Shown piece after piece: positions 1 to 6,969 of a stretch of 25,713 nt of DNA. The stretch's first letter is position 1. Every line of letters begins with the position of its first letter. The position numbers were made by a program, and so were the translations under genes. This stretch comes from an uncultured Clostridia bacterium. Lineage in GTDB: Bacteria > Bacillota > Clostridia > UBA1381 > UMGS1253. The stretch spans positions 1-25,713 of the forward strand of contig CAKSHP010000027.1 in the NCBI GenBank assembly GCA_934457145.1, written 5' to 3'. A model generated the notes under the pieces. The model did no database searches, was not told where the DNA came from, and saw only the letters and a list, made by a program, of their open reading frames with translations.

Positions 1-28
1 GGTTAGTATGACAGTTAAGTAAGACGTA

Positions 29-68
29 AAACAAAAAATGCGGCGCAGATGTGCCGCATTTTTTGTTT
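29..68. terminator. Bidirectional intrinsic terminator
   Basis: A perfect 16-bp inverted repeat (29-44 with 53-68) carries a GC core (atgcggc/gccgcat) flanked by an A-run on the left and a T-run on the right. Adding a G-U and a C-G pair leaves the tetraloop agat. The A/T flanks let it work on both strands. It probably ends a gene left of the window and could also end the minus-strand CxxC gene at 185-367. Confidence 0.85.
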
Positions 69-80
69 GAAAAATTAAAT

Positions 81-169
81 AAACCTCGTAGGGCAGGAGC
101 CCCGTCCTGCCGAGGTTTCAGATGAAAATTGGTTGTAAGAAACGGAAAGGCGGGGCCCTTTCCCTACAA
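81..169. repeat. Pair of inverted, related GC-rich hairpin repeats
   Basis: Two hairpins lie close together. Copy A (81-118) pairs 81-88 with 111-118 and 93-98 with 105-110. Copy B (133-169) pairs 133-137 with 165-169 and 144-150 with 157-163. Read on the minus strand, copy B aligns with copy A: both start gtaggg, share the loop gccccg and continue ccg, while the stem arms differ but stay complementary (cagga/tcctg against aaagg/ccttt). From memory, short repeats starting gtaggg are common between genes in gut Clostridia; the family was not searched. No protein is encoded here. Confidence 0.7.
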
Positions 170-184
170 AATCGGGTGTGAAAT

Positions 185-367
185 TTACTTGCAATTTTCT
201 ATTTGATCCGCTATTTTTTTAAAACCTTGCGGTGTTATGTTTAAAACGCAGTTTTGCATATTGTGACACATTTGGCAGACGGTTAATTTTTCTGACAAAA
301 CAACATCTTTTAGAGCTAATTTATTATTCCAGTTTTTATTTATGCAATCAAAACAAATATCCGACAT
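185..367 (-). CDS. Small CxxC (zinc-ribbon-like) protein
   Basis: This 60-residue protein has cysteines at 5, 8, 31, 34, 40 and 59. The pairs CFDC (5-8) and CQMC (31-34) are spaced like the two knuckles of a zinc ribbon. The ATG at 367 was chosen over a longer reading because GAGGAG sits a few bases upstream on the minus strand. There is no signal peptide or membrane segment, so it is cytoplasmic. From memory it resembles a family of short clostridial hypothetical proteins with a DVVLS segment before the second CxxC, which this protein also has (residues 21-25). It is divergent from the XRE regulator at 516, with a perfect palindrome between them, so shared control is likely. Function is unknown; zinc binding is inferred. 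Confidence 0.7.
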   Translation of the reverse strand: MSDICFDCINKNWNNKLALKDVVLSEKLTVCQMCHNMQNCVLNITPQGFKKIADQIENCK

Positions 368-425
368 ATAAAATCTCCTCAGACAACGAAAAAATTTGAT
401 AAATGCCAATATAAACAGCAGTTAC

Positions 426-454
426 AATATATCACAAAATGAGATAAAAGCCAA
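426..454 (-). promoter_or_regulatory. Promoter of the CxxC gene
   Basis: On the minus strand, TTGGCT (449-454) and TATATT (426-431) are separated by exactly 17 bp. The -35 hexamer falls mostly in the 8-bp spacer of the palindrome at 431-470, and one palindrome arm fills the gap between -35 and -10. A protein bound there would block RNA polymerase. Confidence 0.5.
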
Positions 455-470
455 TATCTCATTTTGTGAT
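431..470. promoter_or_regulatory. Perfect 16-bp inverted-repeat operator
   Basis: ATCACAAAATGAGATA at 431-446 is repeated exactly as its reverse complement at 455-470, with spacer aaagccaa. It lies between the divergent CxxC and XRE genes, over the CxxC promoter and just upstream of a TATAAT (475-480) facing the XRE gene. There is no T-run after it and it sits upstream of both genes, so an operator is a better explanation than a terminator. The adjacent XRE protein is the obvious ligand, but that is inferred from position. Confidence 0.7.
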
Positions 471-474
471 TGCG

Positions 475-480
475 TATAAT
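475..480 (+). promoter_or_regulatory. -10 box for the XRE gene
   Basis: A perfect TATAAT sits 36 bp before the XRE start. No good -35 hexamer is visible at 16-18 bp; that position is occupied by the right arm of the palindrome. The promoter may be weak or factor-dependent, which fits autoregulation. Confidence 0.5.
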
Positions 481-515
481 AATATTAATTAAAAAAGGTA
501 ACGAGGTATTATTAT

Positions 516-887
516 ATGCGGCTTAAAGAATTAAGAGAAGACACCAGGCAAAAAGAAATTGCAAAATATCTTCACATACAGCAAGACACATATTCGCAGT
601 ATGAAAACGGTCAGAGACAGGTTCCCATTTGGGTTATTAAAGAGCTGGCAAAATACTATAATGTGTCTGCCGATTATATTTTAGAACTTACGGACATAAA
701 AATTCCGTATCCGAAAAAACAAGAAAACTATTGTGTTTGTACGTTCGGATATGGTATACTAAAGAAAAACACAAATTATCAGGGGTGGTTTTTACTTGAA
801 AAGAATGTTATCAAAAATAAAAAAGACAATGTGTGTGTTATGCAGTGCAGCGATTGTTTTTTCGCTGCCTGCAACAGCTGCGGATAA
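516..887 (+). CDS. XRE-family HTH regulator reading into GH95
   Basis: Residues 2-60 form a typical Cro/C1 helix-turn-helix: RLKELRED, then KEIAKYL, then the recognition segment TYSQYENG, then VIKELAKYYNVSADYILELTD. The ATG at 516 is preceded by ACGAGG with 8-bp spacing. Relatives with only this domain usually end soon after the LTD segment, near residue 67-70. Here the frame stays open to residue 123, across the GH95 promoter and 92 bases of the GH95 signal-peptide coding region. The Cys-rich tail is what that DNA encodes out of frame and has no domain character. Either a stop was lost, for example by slippage in the A-run near 714-719, or the overlap is genuine. The HTH is confident; the last 50 residues are doubtful. 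Confidence 0.75.
   Translation: MRLKELREDTRQKEIAKYLHIQQDTYSQYENGQRQVPIWVIKELAKYYNVSADYILELTDIKIPYPKKQENYCVCTFGYGILKKNTNYQGWFLLEKNVIKNKKDNVCVMQCSDCFFAACNSCG
731..760 (+). promoter_or_regulatory. Internal promoter for the GH95 gene
   Basis: TATACT at 755-760 is preceded by TGG, giving an extended -10 (TGnTATACT), with TTGTGT at 731-736 about 18 bp upstream. It lies inside the 3' part of the XRE reading frame and 35 bp before the GH95 start, so GH95 can be expressed independently of xre. Confidence 0.55.
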
Positions 888-3800
888 CTCTTTTGAGAAA
901 GCAGGAGAAGAAATTTTTGAAAAAAAGAGTTATGATATCGTTTTTGACCAACCGGCGGCAGACAGCATAGACGGGTGGAAAAATTCTTCGCTTCCTCTCG
1001 GCAACGGGTATTTCGGGGCAAATGTGTTCGGCGGAACGCAAAAAGAAAGAATACAGATAACCGAGCCAACGCTTTGGACAGGCTCCTCAGCTTACATAGA
1101 AAACCGCTACAGTGCCGGAATGGAAAGCTTTGCCGATATATACATAAATTTTGACCACGATGAAAAAAACGTTAAAAACTACAGGCGCAGTCTGAATTTG
1201 GACAGCGCTGTTGCAAAAACGGAGTATGAGCTTGGGGGCGTGAAATATGCAAGAGAATATTTTACAAGCTATCCGGCAAGGGTCATGGCTGTTAAAATAA
1301 CAGCCGACAATCCGGGCGCGCTTGATTTTACGGTTGCGCCGCAAATTTCCGGTTTGCGCACATATTTGGAAAAAGAGGGCGACGGCAAGGGCAAGAGCGG
1401 AGAGGTGAAGGCTCTCGGCGACGAAATAATAATAAAGGGAAACTCGCAGTATTATAATATTGATTATGAGGGAATTTTAAAAATCACTTCCGATGCAAAA
1501 AAAATCGAATCGGAGGGCGGAAAGGTGAAGATTTCGTCTGCCACGGAAGCGGTGGTATATTTTAGCTGCGCAACAAATTATGTGATGGACAAAAAGGCAT
1601 TTGAAGCAGACGTTAAAGAAAAAACGAAAAACAACCCTTTGCCTCATGAAACGGTCAGAAACGCTGTCGACAGCGCATACACCAAAGGTTATGACGCGCT
1701 GAAAAGCGAGCATATAAAAGACTATGGGAAATATTTTTCGCGCGCAAAGCTTGATTTGGGCGGCAAAAACGACTCACGTACGACAGGAGAGCTTATAAAG
1801 TCGTATAAAAGCGGAAACAATGAGCCTTATTTAGAGGAACTTTATTTTCAGATGGGCAGATATATGCTTATTGCGTGCTCAAGGGAAAACACGCTTCCGG
1901 CAGGGCTTTCGGGCATTTGGAACGCATATGAATATGCGCCGTGGACCGGGGGATTTTGGTATAATATAAATCAGCAAATGAACTACTGGCCGGCGTTTTG
2001 TGCGAATTTGGCGGAGATGTATAAGCCGTATGCCGAATTTAACAAGGTGCGCCTCGGTGCGGCGCAAAAAAATGCAGATGAGTATATAAAAAAATATCGC
2101 ACAGAAAACTATGAAGAAAAAGAGGGAGCAAACGGCTGGATTGTCGGCACGGGAAACAATCCGTATTCCGTGGCGGGAGTTGGCGAAAACTCTCATTCGG
2201 GACCCGGAACCGGCGGATTTACAACCGTCAGCGATGCGGACTATTATTTATACACAAAAGATAAATCGGTTTTAAATGACTATGTTTATCCGAGTCTGGA
2301 GGGCATGGCAAGGTTTTATGAAAAATGCGTTGACGATTATGACGGAAAATATCTTTGCACGATTTCTGCCTCTCCTGAGCAAAAAGTAAACGGAAAGGCA
2401 TATCAGACCGTGGGCTGCGCATTTGATCAGCAGATGGTGTATCAGAATAACCGCGCGCTTTTGGATATTTACGGCGAAAACAAAGATATTTTAAACGGCG
2501 CAGACGAAGAACTCATAAAAAAGCTTGAAACCGAAATTGATAAATACGATCCCGTGCTTATAGGAAAAAGCGGACAAATAAAGGAATACCGCGAAGAAGT
2601 ATATTACGGAGATATAGGAGAAAAAAACCACAGACACATTTCAAACCTTGTCGGGCTTTATCCGGGAAATGTTATAAATGAAGATAAAACACCCGCATGG
2701 GTTGACAGTGCAAAGGTTACGCTTAAAGGCAGAGGAAAAACGCAGCAGACAGGCTGGTCTGAAGCTCATAAGCTTAGCCTGTGGGCAAGGGCAAAAGATG
2801 CAGACGAAAGCTATTTGCGGCTTAAAGAGCTTATAAGCAATCATCTTTTTGACAATATGCTAAACAAACACGATGCAAATGCCGATATATCAAAGGCAGT
2901 GTTTCAAGCAGATGCAAATTTCGGCGCAACGGCGGGAATTTGCGAGATGCTTTTGCAGAGTCAGGGCGAGTTTATATCGATTTTGCCGGCAAAGCCGGAC
3001 GAATGGCAAACCGGCAGCTTCAGCGGTTTGTGTGCAAGAGGGGCATTTGAGACAGACGCTGCGTGGAACGGCGGAAAATTAACGGCTGTGAGCATAAAAT
3101 CCAAAGCCGGCGGATATGTAAAGCTGCAGGCTTTGGGGCTTGAAAACTCAAAGGTTATTGACGCTGACGGAAAAGAGGTTAAATACAGCGTTTTAGGCGA
3201 CGGAAAAATAGGCTTTGAAACAGCTGCGGGCGAAAGCTATGCGATAACAGATATCAAAGCAAAGGATAAAAGCGAAAACGTAAAAGGATTCACGGCTGTA
3301 AACGAAGATGATAAAACAGTTCTTACATGGATAAAAAAAGACAACACCGTTTATGATTTGTACAAAGCGGCCGGCGGAAACTGCGCATACACAGCCGTTG
3401 CAAATGATTATGACGGCGCATATTTCAAAACGGATAAGGAAGATTTTGCGGTTTATGCGATAGTTGCAAAAGAAGACGGTAAGGCCGCAAGCGGGCGGGA
3501 AATGAGCATTGTAAAAACCGCCGAAATTGTGTGCGGCGATAAAAAGCTTTCGTTTGATACCGATCCGGTTGTTATAAACGGCAGACTTCTTGTGCCGTTC
3601 AGAGCTGTGTTTGAAGCGCTCGGCGCAAATGTTGATTTTGATGAAAAAACTGTGAGTGCATCGGCTGTTTTGGGCGAAAAAAGCGTTAAAATAACTCTTG
3701 GATTAAACACTGCCGAGGTTTGCGGAAAAGAAATTGAAACCGATGTTTGCCCGGTTATCCGAGACGACCGGTTTTTGGTTCCGCTGCGGCTTGTGTCGGA

Positions 3801-4269
3801 GGGGCTGGGCGCAAGCGTGACATGGGACAGCGAGAATTACAGAGCGGTTATAACGCCGAATCAGCCCGAAAGGTTTTACGGTGGTTATGAAATAAAAGAC
3901 GCATTTTCAAGCGGATATGCCAATTATGAAGTTGCCGCTTTCAGCTGTGACGGAAATAAAAACACCGTGTGGTCGGCAGAAGGGGAAAATGAATGGATTT
4001 GCTATGATTTAGGCGAGGTCAAAAGCGTTGGAGCGGTTTATATAATGTGGAACAAAGCAGATGTCAGAAAAGCAAAATTTGAAGTGCTTTTGTCGGAGGA
4101 TAATGAAAATTACACGTCTGTGTTTGACGGTGAATCGGCGGGAAATGTTAAAGATGATTTTGAAAAGACAATGTTTGAACCGCAAAACGCAAGATATGTA
4201 AAAATTAAATGCAAGGGCAATTCCCAAAGCAAGTGGAATGCTGTAAAGGAAATAAAAATAACCGGTTAA
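796..4269 (+). CDS. Secreted GH95 alpha-L-fucosidase-type enzyme
   Basis: This 1157-residue exported glycosidase probably removes terminal alpha-1,2-linked L-fucose, or L-galactose, from host or plant glycans. The TTG start at 796 has GGGGTGG 8 bp upstream; an ATG at 805 is too far from it. A signal peptide ends near residue 28 (LPATA|ADN). Residues about 35-300 form the N-terminal beta domain (GNGYFGANVFGG, TEPTLWTG). The catalytic barrel keeps the GH95 residues: N390 and N392 in YNINQQMNYW, acid E528 in SASPEQ and D706 in FQADANFGATAG. About 825-900 looks like a fibronectin-III-type linker, 905-1025 is a copper-amine-oxidase-N (stalk) domain with LVPFRAVFEALGA and FLVPLRLVSEGLGAS, and about 1030-1157 is an F5/8 type C (CBM32-like) carbohydrate-binding domain. 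No LPXTG or SLH anchor is seen, so the stalk domain may provide wall attachment. The exact substrate is inferred from family only. Confidence 0.9.
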   Translation: MKRMLSKIKKTMCVLCSAAIVFSLPATAADNSFEKAGEEIFEKKSYDIVFDQPAADSIDGWKNSSLPLGNGYFGANVFGGTQKERIQITEPTLWTGSSAYIENRYSAGMESFADIYINFDHDEKNVKNYRRSLNLDSAVAKTEYELGGVKYAREYFTSYPARVMAVKITADNPGALDFTVAPQISGLRTYLEKEGDGKGKSGEVKALGDEIIIKGNSQYYNIDYEGILKITSDAKKIESEGGKVKISSATEAVVYFSCATNYVMDKKAFEADVKEKTKNNPLPHETVRNAVDSAYTKGYDALKSEHIKDYGKYFSRAKLDLGGKNDSRTTGELIKSYKSGNNEPYLEELYFQMGRYMLIACSRENTLPAGLSGIWNAYEYAPWTGGFWYNINQQMNYWPAFCANLAEMYKPYAEFNKVRLGAAQKNADEYIKKYRTENYEEKEGANGWIVGTGNNPYSVAGVGENSHSGPGTGGFTTVSDADYYLYTKDKSVLNDYVYPSLEGMARFYEKCVDDYDGKYLCTISASPEQKVNGKAYQTVGCAFDQQMVYQNNRALLDIYGENKDILNGADEELIKKLETEIDKYDPVLIGKSGQIKEYREEVYYGDIGEKNHRHISNLVGLYPGNVINEDKTPAWVDSAKVTLKGRGKTQQTGWSEAHKLSLWARAKDADESYLRLKELISNHLFDNMLNKHDANADISKAVFQADANFGATAGICEMLLQSQGEFISILPAKPDEWQTGSFSGLCARGAFETDAAWNGGKLTAVSIKSKAGGYVKLQALGLENSKVIDADGKEVKYSVLGDGKIGFETAAGESYAITDIKAKDKSENVKGFTAVNEDDKTVLTWIKKDNTVYDLYKAAGGNCAYTAVANDYDGAYFKTDKEDFAVYAIVAKEDGKAASGREMSIVKTAEIVCGDKKLSFDTDPVVINGRLLVPFRAVFEALGANVDFDEKTVSASAVLGEKSVKITLGLNTAEVCGKEIETDVCPVIRDDRFLVPLRLVSEGLGASVTWDSENYRAVITPNQPERFYGGYEIKDAFSSGYANYEVAAFSCDGNKNTVWSAEGENEWICYDLGEVKSVGAVYIMWNKADVRKAKFEVLLSEDNENYTSVFDGESAGNVKDDFEKTMFEPQNARYVKIKCKGNSQSKWNAVKEIKITG

Positions 4270-4274
4270 AAAAT

Positions 4275-4308
4275 AAGGCTGCGCATTTTTTGCGCGGCCT
4301 TGTTTTTT
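4275..4308 (+). terminator. Intrinsic terminator after GH95
   Basis: Stem 4275-4284 with 4292-4301 (aaggctgcgc/gcgcggcctt, one G-T pair), loop of seven bases, followed by a T-run to 4308. It starts six bases after the GH95 stop and reaches the stop codon of the converging gene. Confidence 0.8.
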
Positions 4309-4688
4309 CAGCCTTCTAAAAATAGCTCAATTTTTTTGGATAAAAGAAGTATCGGAAACGATAAAATATACCAGAAAAGACTGTATAAAGCGCTGATTTG
4401 ACCCATAATATTGAATTTTAAGTTTGAATAATTCCAAACGTTTTGGTGAAAAATTATATTCACGAAAATTCCTGTTACAAATTCGGCAACGGTTATAAAA
4501 ATTGTGCAGACGAGCGCTTTTAACAATATGTTTTTATGCATATGCTTTTGTATTAAATAAATAAAAAGAAAGCATACACCGCCCAAAAATGTCATTGAAA
4601 TATGCGTGTAGCCGCGCCAGAGAATTTCAAGTATGTTATACATTGCGCCTCCGGTTAATGCAAGCGAAAAAGAGTAAAAATGTTTCAA
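4308..4688 (-). CDS. CmpB-like putative ABC permease, membrane protein
   Basis: This 126-residue, very hydrophobic protein has about four membrane helices. It matches the family annotated as putative ABC transporter permease CmpB (PF06541, from memory): the hallmark YNILEILWRGYTHISM with GGVCF (residues 17-39), and later NVWNYSN with a GQISALYSLFWY helix. The start is taken as TTG at 4688, because the family has a first helix before the WRG motif and a stop codon lies just upstream in frame; the ribosome site there is weak. An ATG at 4643 is the alternative and would remove most of that helix. Despite the family name, no ATPase partner is nearby, and transport by this family has not been shown to my knowledge. 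It converges with GH95 and has no clear operon partner. Confidence 0.75.
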   Translation of the reverse strand: MKHFYSFSLALTGGAMYNILEILWRGYTHISMTFLGGVCFLFIYLIQKHMHKNILLKALVCTIFITVAEFVTGIFVNIIFHQNVWNYSNLKFNIMGQISALYSLFWYILSFPILLLSKKIELFLEG

Positions 4689-4783
4689 AATATTTCATGC
4701 CTTTCATGTGTTGTTAGAAATATTTTGTGCAAAATTACAGATTTGTATTGCATGAAAAAATTAAAATTAATAGAAAAATTAGC

Positions 4784-4812
4784 TTGACAAATTTATAAAG
4801 GCGCGCTATACT
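4784..4812 (+). promoter_or_regulatory. Strong promoter of the HMA gene
   Basis: TTGACA (4784-4789) and TATACT (4807-4812) are 17 bp apart, a near-consensus vegetative promoter. The inverted repeat that starts 5 bp after the -10 box would cover the transcription start, as expected for strong basal activity held down by a repressor. Confidence 0.85.
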
Positions 4813-4816
4813 AAAG

Positions 4817-4838
4817 TTAGTTAGCAAAAACTAACTAA
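4817..4838. promoter_or_regulatory. Palindromic operator, DtxR/MntR-like
   Basis: TTAGTTAG (4817-4824) and CTAACTAA (4831-4838) form an 8-bp perfect inverted repeat with spacer caaaaa, positioned at the likely transcription start. The half-site resembles the TTAGGTTAG half of known DtxR/IdeR operators, and metal-responsive DtxR-family repressors often control genes of this type. The regulator itself is not in the window, so its identity is inference. Confidence 0.55.
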
Positions 4839-4862
4839 AAAGTGTGTTTGGAGGCGGTATCT

Positions 4863-5243
4863 ATGCCGAATTTGTCAACTGTTATAATTTGCGTTGTTAT
4901 TTTTGCGGTTTGCGTAGTGTCGGTTATAAGCTATTTAAAAAAGATTTCCGGCGGCTGCTGCGGCAGCGGAGGAGGAGATATAAAAATAAAACCGGCTGAT
5001 ACAAATAAAGACCACTATGCCTATAAAATAACGGTAAATATTGAAAATATGACATGTGCCAACTGTGCGCTCAGGGTGGAAAATGCATTTAATAAAACTG
5101 ACGGCTGTATGGCAAAAGTTAATCTTCACAAAAAATGCGCCGAAGTATGGAGCAAAAAAGAATTAAAAGAAAAAGAAGTTGAAGAAATTGTTGCAAGAGC
5201 CGGATATGAATATAAAGGCATGGCTCGGGAAATGAATGTGTGA
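4863..5243 (+). CDS. Membrane-anchored heavy-metal-associated (HMA) protein
   Basis: The 126-residue product has one N-terminal membrane helix (about 5-25), a Cys/Gly-rich juxtamembrane motif (GGCCGSGGG), a charged linker and a C-terminal ferredoxin-like HMA domain with the metal-binding loop MTCANC and the typical ending VARAGYEYKG. The ATG at 4863 was chosen because GGAGG lies 8 bp upstream; a GTG at 4842 lies before that site. HMA domains bind soft metals such as Cu+ or Zn2+ and pass them to transporters. Proteins of this make-up are often found beside FeoA/FeoB iron transporters in Clostridia (family knowledge), but no feo gene is here. Its own promoter, palindrome and terminator make it a single-gene, probably metal-responsive unit. 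Confidence 0.85.
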   Translation: MPNLSTVIICVVIFAVCVVSVISYLKKISGGCCGSGGGDIKIKPADTNKDHYAYKITVNIENMTCANCALRVENAFNKTDGCMAKVNLHKKCAEVWSKKELKEKEVEEIVARAGYEYKGMAREMNV

Positions 5244-5267
5244 ATATTGTTTGCTTTAACGGATATT

Positions 5268-5300
5268 AAAAACGGTGCGAAAATTTTTCGCACCGTTTTT
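5268..5300. terminator. Shared bidirectional terminator (HMA gene / RNase J)
   Basis: A 16-base perfect inverted repeat (5268-5283 with 5285-5300) has the core cggtgcg/cgcaccg flanked by A-run and T-run. It lies between the stop codons of two converging genes and is symmetrical, so it can end transcription from either side. Confidence 0.9.
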
Positions 5301-5304
5301 ATAT

Positions 5305-6969
5305 TTAAACCTCCATAATAATGGGCAAAATCATCGGAGAACGGCGGGTTTGCTCGTATAAATAATCGCCGAGCGCACTGCGCATTGCATTTTTAAGAGC
5401 TGTCCAGTCTGAGCTTCCGTGGTTAATGCTGTTTTCAAGCGCCGAAAGCGTAACTTCTCTTGCACCCTCCATTAAATCTTCGGATTCGCGGACATAAACG
5501 AAACCTCTTGAAATTATATCAGGTCCTGAAACTATCTGTCCGCTTGCATTGTCAATTGCAACAACTGCAATGATAAGTCCGTCGCTTGCAAGGTGTTTTC
5601 TGTCGCGCAAAACAATGTTTCCGACATCGCCGACGCCAAGACCGTCAACCAATATATTTCCGGATGGAACCATGCCCGAAAGCCTTGCTCCGTTTGCGTC
5701 AAATTCAAGCACGCGTCCGTTTTCCATAATAAATATATTATCTTCGTCAACGCCCATAGACTTGCCGAGCTTTGCATGGCGGTACAAATGACGGTACTCG
5801 CCGTGAACCGGCATAAAATATTTAGGCTTTGTGAGCGCAAGCATTAATTTAAGCTCTTCCTGGCATGCGTGTCCCGAAACGTGAACCTCGGCTAAGGATT
5901 CGTAAATAACCTCAGCGCCGTGGCGGAAAAGCTCGTTAATAACGCGCGAAATAGTTTTTTCATTGCCCGGAATGGGGCTTGAAGAAAATATTATCAAATC
6001 GTTTTGCGTCAGCTCAATTTTTCTGTGATCTGAATATGCTATTCTGAAAAGCGCGCTCATAGCCTCGCCCTGCGAACCTGTTGTTACAATAACGATTTGC
6101 TCGGGAGGATAGTTTTTTATATCGTCAAGCGTGATTAAAACGCCCTTGGGAATCGACATATAACCGAGAGTTATCGCAACTTCAACAATATTTTCCATGC
6201 TTCTGCCCGAAACGGCAACCTTTCTGCCGTATTTTGCGGCAGAATTTATAATCTGCTGCACACGGTGAACATTTGAGGCAAATGTTGCCACTATAATTCT
6301 TTTTGTGCAGTTTTTGAAAATATCGTCAAAGCTTGAACCGACAGAGCTTTCGCTTGTTGCAAAGCCGGGACGTTCAACATTTGTCGAATCGCTCATCAAA
6401 AGCAAAACGCCCTCTCTGCCGAGCTCGCCGAGCCTGGTTAAATCAATCATTTCGCCGTCAATGGGCTGGGTGTCTATTTTAAAATCGCCTGTGTGCACTA
6501 TTGTGCCGAGCGGAGTTTTGATTGCAAGAGCAACCGAACCTGCAATGGAATGGTTTGAATGAATAAATTCAACGTCAAAATTTCCGAACGTGAGCACATC
6601 GCCGTCATGAATACGGTTAAGCTCGCAAAGGTCTAAAATATTGTGTTCTTTAAGTTTGTTTGCTATAATTCCGATCGATAGCTTTGTTCCGTATACGGGA
6701 ACATTGATTTTTTTTAAAACATACGGCAGCGAACCTATATGATCCTCATGACCGTGTGTTATAATAAACGCTCTCACTTTTGAAGCGTTTTTTTCAAGAT
6801 AGGAAATATCGGGGATAACCATATCAATTCCGGGCATATCATCGTCGGGAAATGCAATTCCGCAGTCTACCACGATAATATCATCGCCGTATTCAAAAAC
6901 GGTTATATTTTTTCCTATCTCGTGAAGTCCTCCCAAAGGGATAACTTTGAGTTTAGGTGTTTTTGCCAC
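5305..6969 (-). CDS. rnj: Ribonuclease J
   Basis: RNase J is the 5'-3' exonuclease and endonuclease central to mRNA decay and rRNA maturation in Firmicutes. The 554-residue length matches the family (about 555). The metallo-beta-lactamase signature THGHEDH gives zinc ligands H72, H74, D76 and H77; later come the beta-CASP segments SMSDSTN-like (LLMSDSTNVERPG), TTGSQGE and the VHVSGHA and MPVHGEYRH motifs. The GTG at 6969 was chosen because GGAGG lies 9 bp upstream and the protein then starts like relatives (AKTPKLKVIPLGG); the open frame extends further but without family similarity. It is transcribed from its own promoter at 7224-7252 through an unusually long leader and ends at the shared terminator. 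Confidence 0.95.
   Translation of the reverse strand: MAKTPKLKVIPLGGLHEIGKNITVFEYGDDIIVVDCGIAFPDDDMPGIDMVIPDISYLEKNASKVRAFIITHGHEDHIGSLPYVLKKINVPVYGTKLSIGIIANKLKEHNILDLCELNRIHDGDVLTFGNFDVEFIHSNHSIAGSVALAIKTPLGTIVHTGDFKIDTQPIDGEMIDLTRLGELGREGVLLLMSDSTNVERPGFATSESSVGSSFDDIFKNCTKRIIVATFASNVHRVQQIINSAAKYGRKVAVSGRSMENIVEVAITLGYMSIPKGVLITLDDIKNYPPEQIVIVTTGSQGEAMSALFRIAYSDHRKIELTQNDLIIFSSSPIPGNEKTISRVINELFRHGAEVIYESLAEVHVSGHACQEELKLMLALTKPKYFMPVHGEYRHLYRHAKLGKSMGVDEDNIFIMENGRVLEFDANGARLSGMVPSGNILVDGLGVGDVGNIVLRDRKHLASDGLIIAVVAIDNASGQIVSGPDIISRGFVYVRESEDLMEGAREVTLSALENSINHGSSDWTALKNAMRSALGDYLYEQTRRSPMILPIIMEV

Noticed and set aside
81..169. CRISPR-like repeats
   Set aside because: Only two related units in inverted orientation, no spacer regularity and no cas genes.
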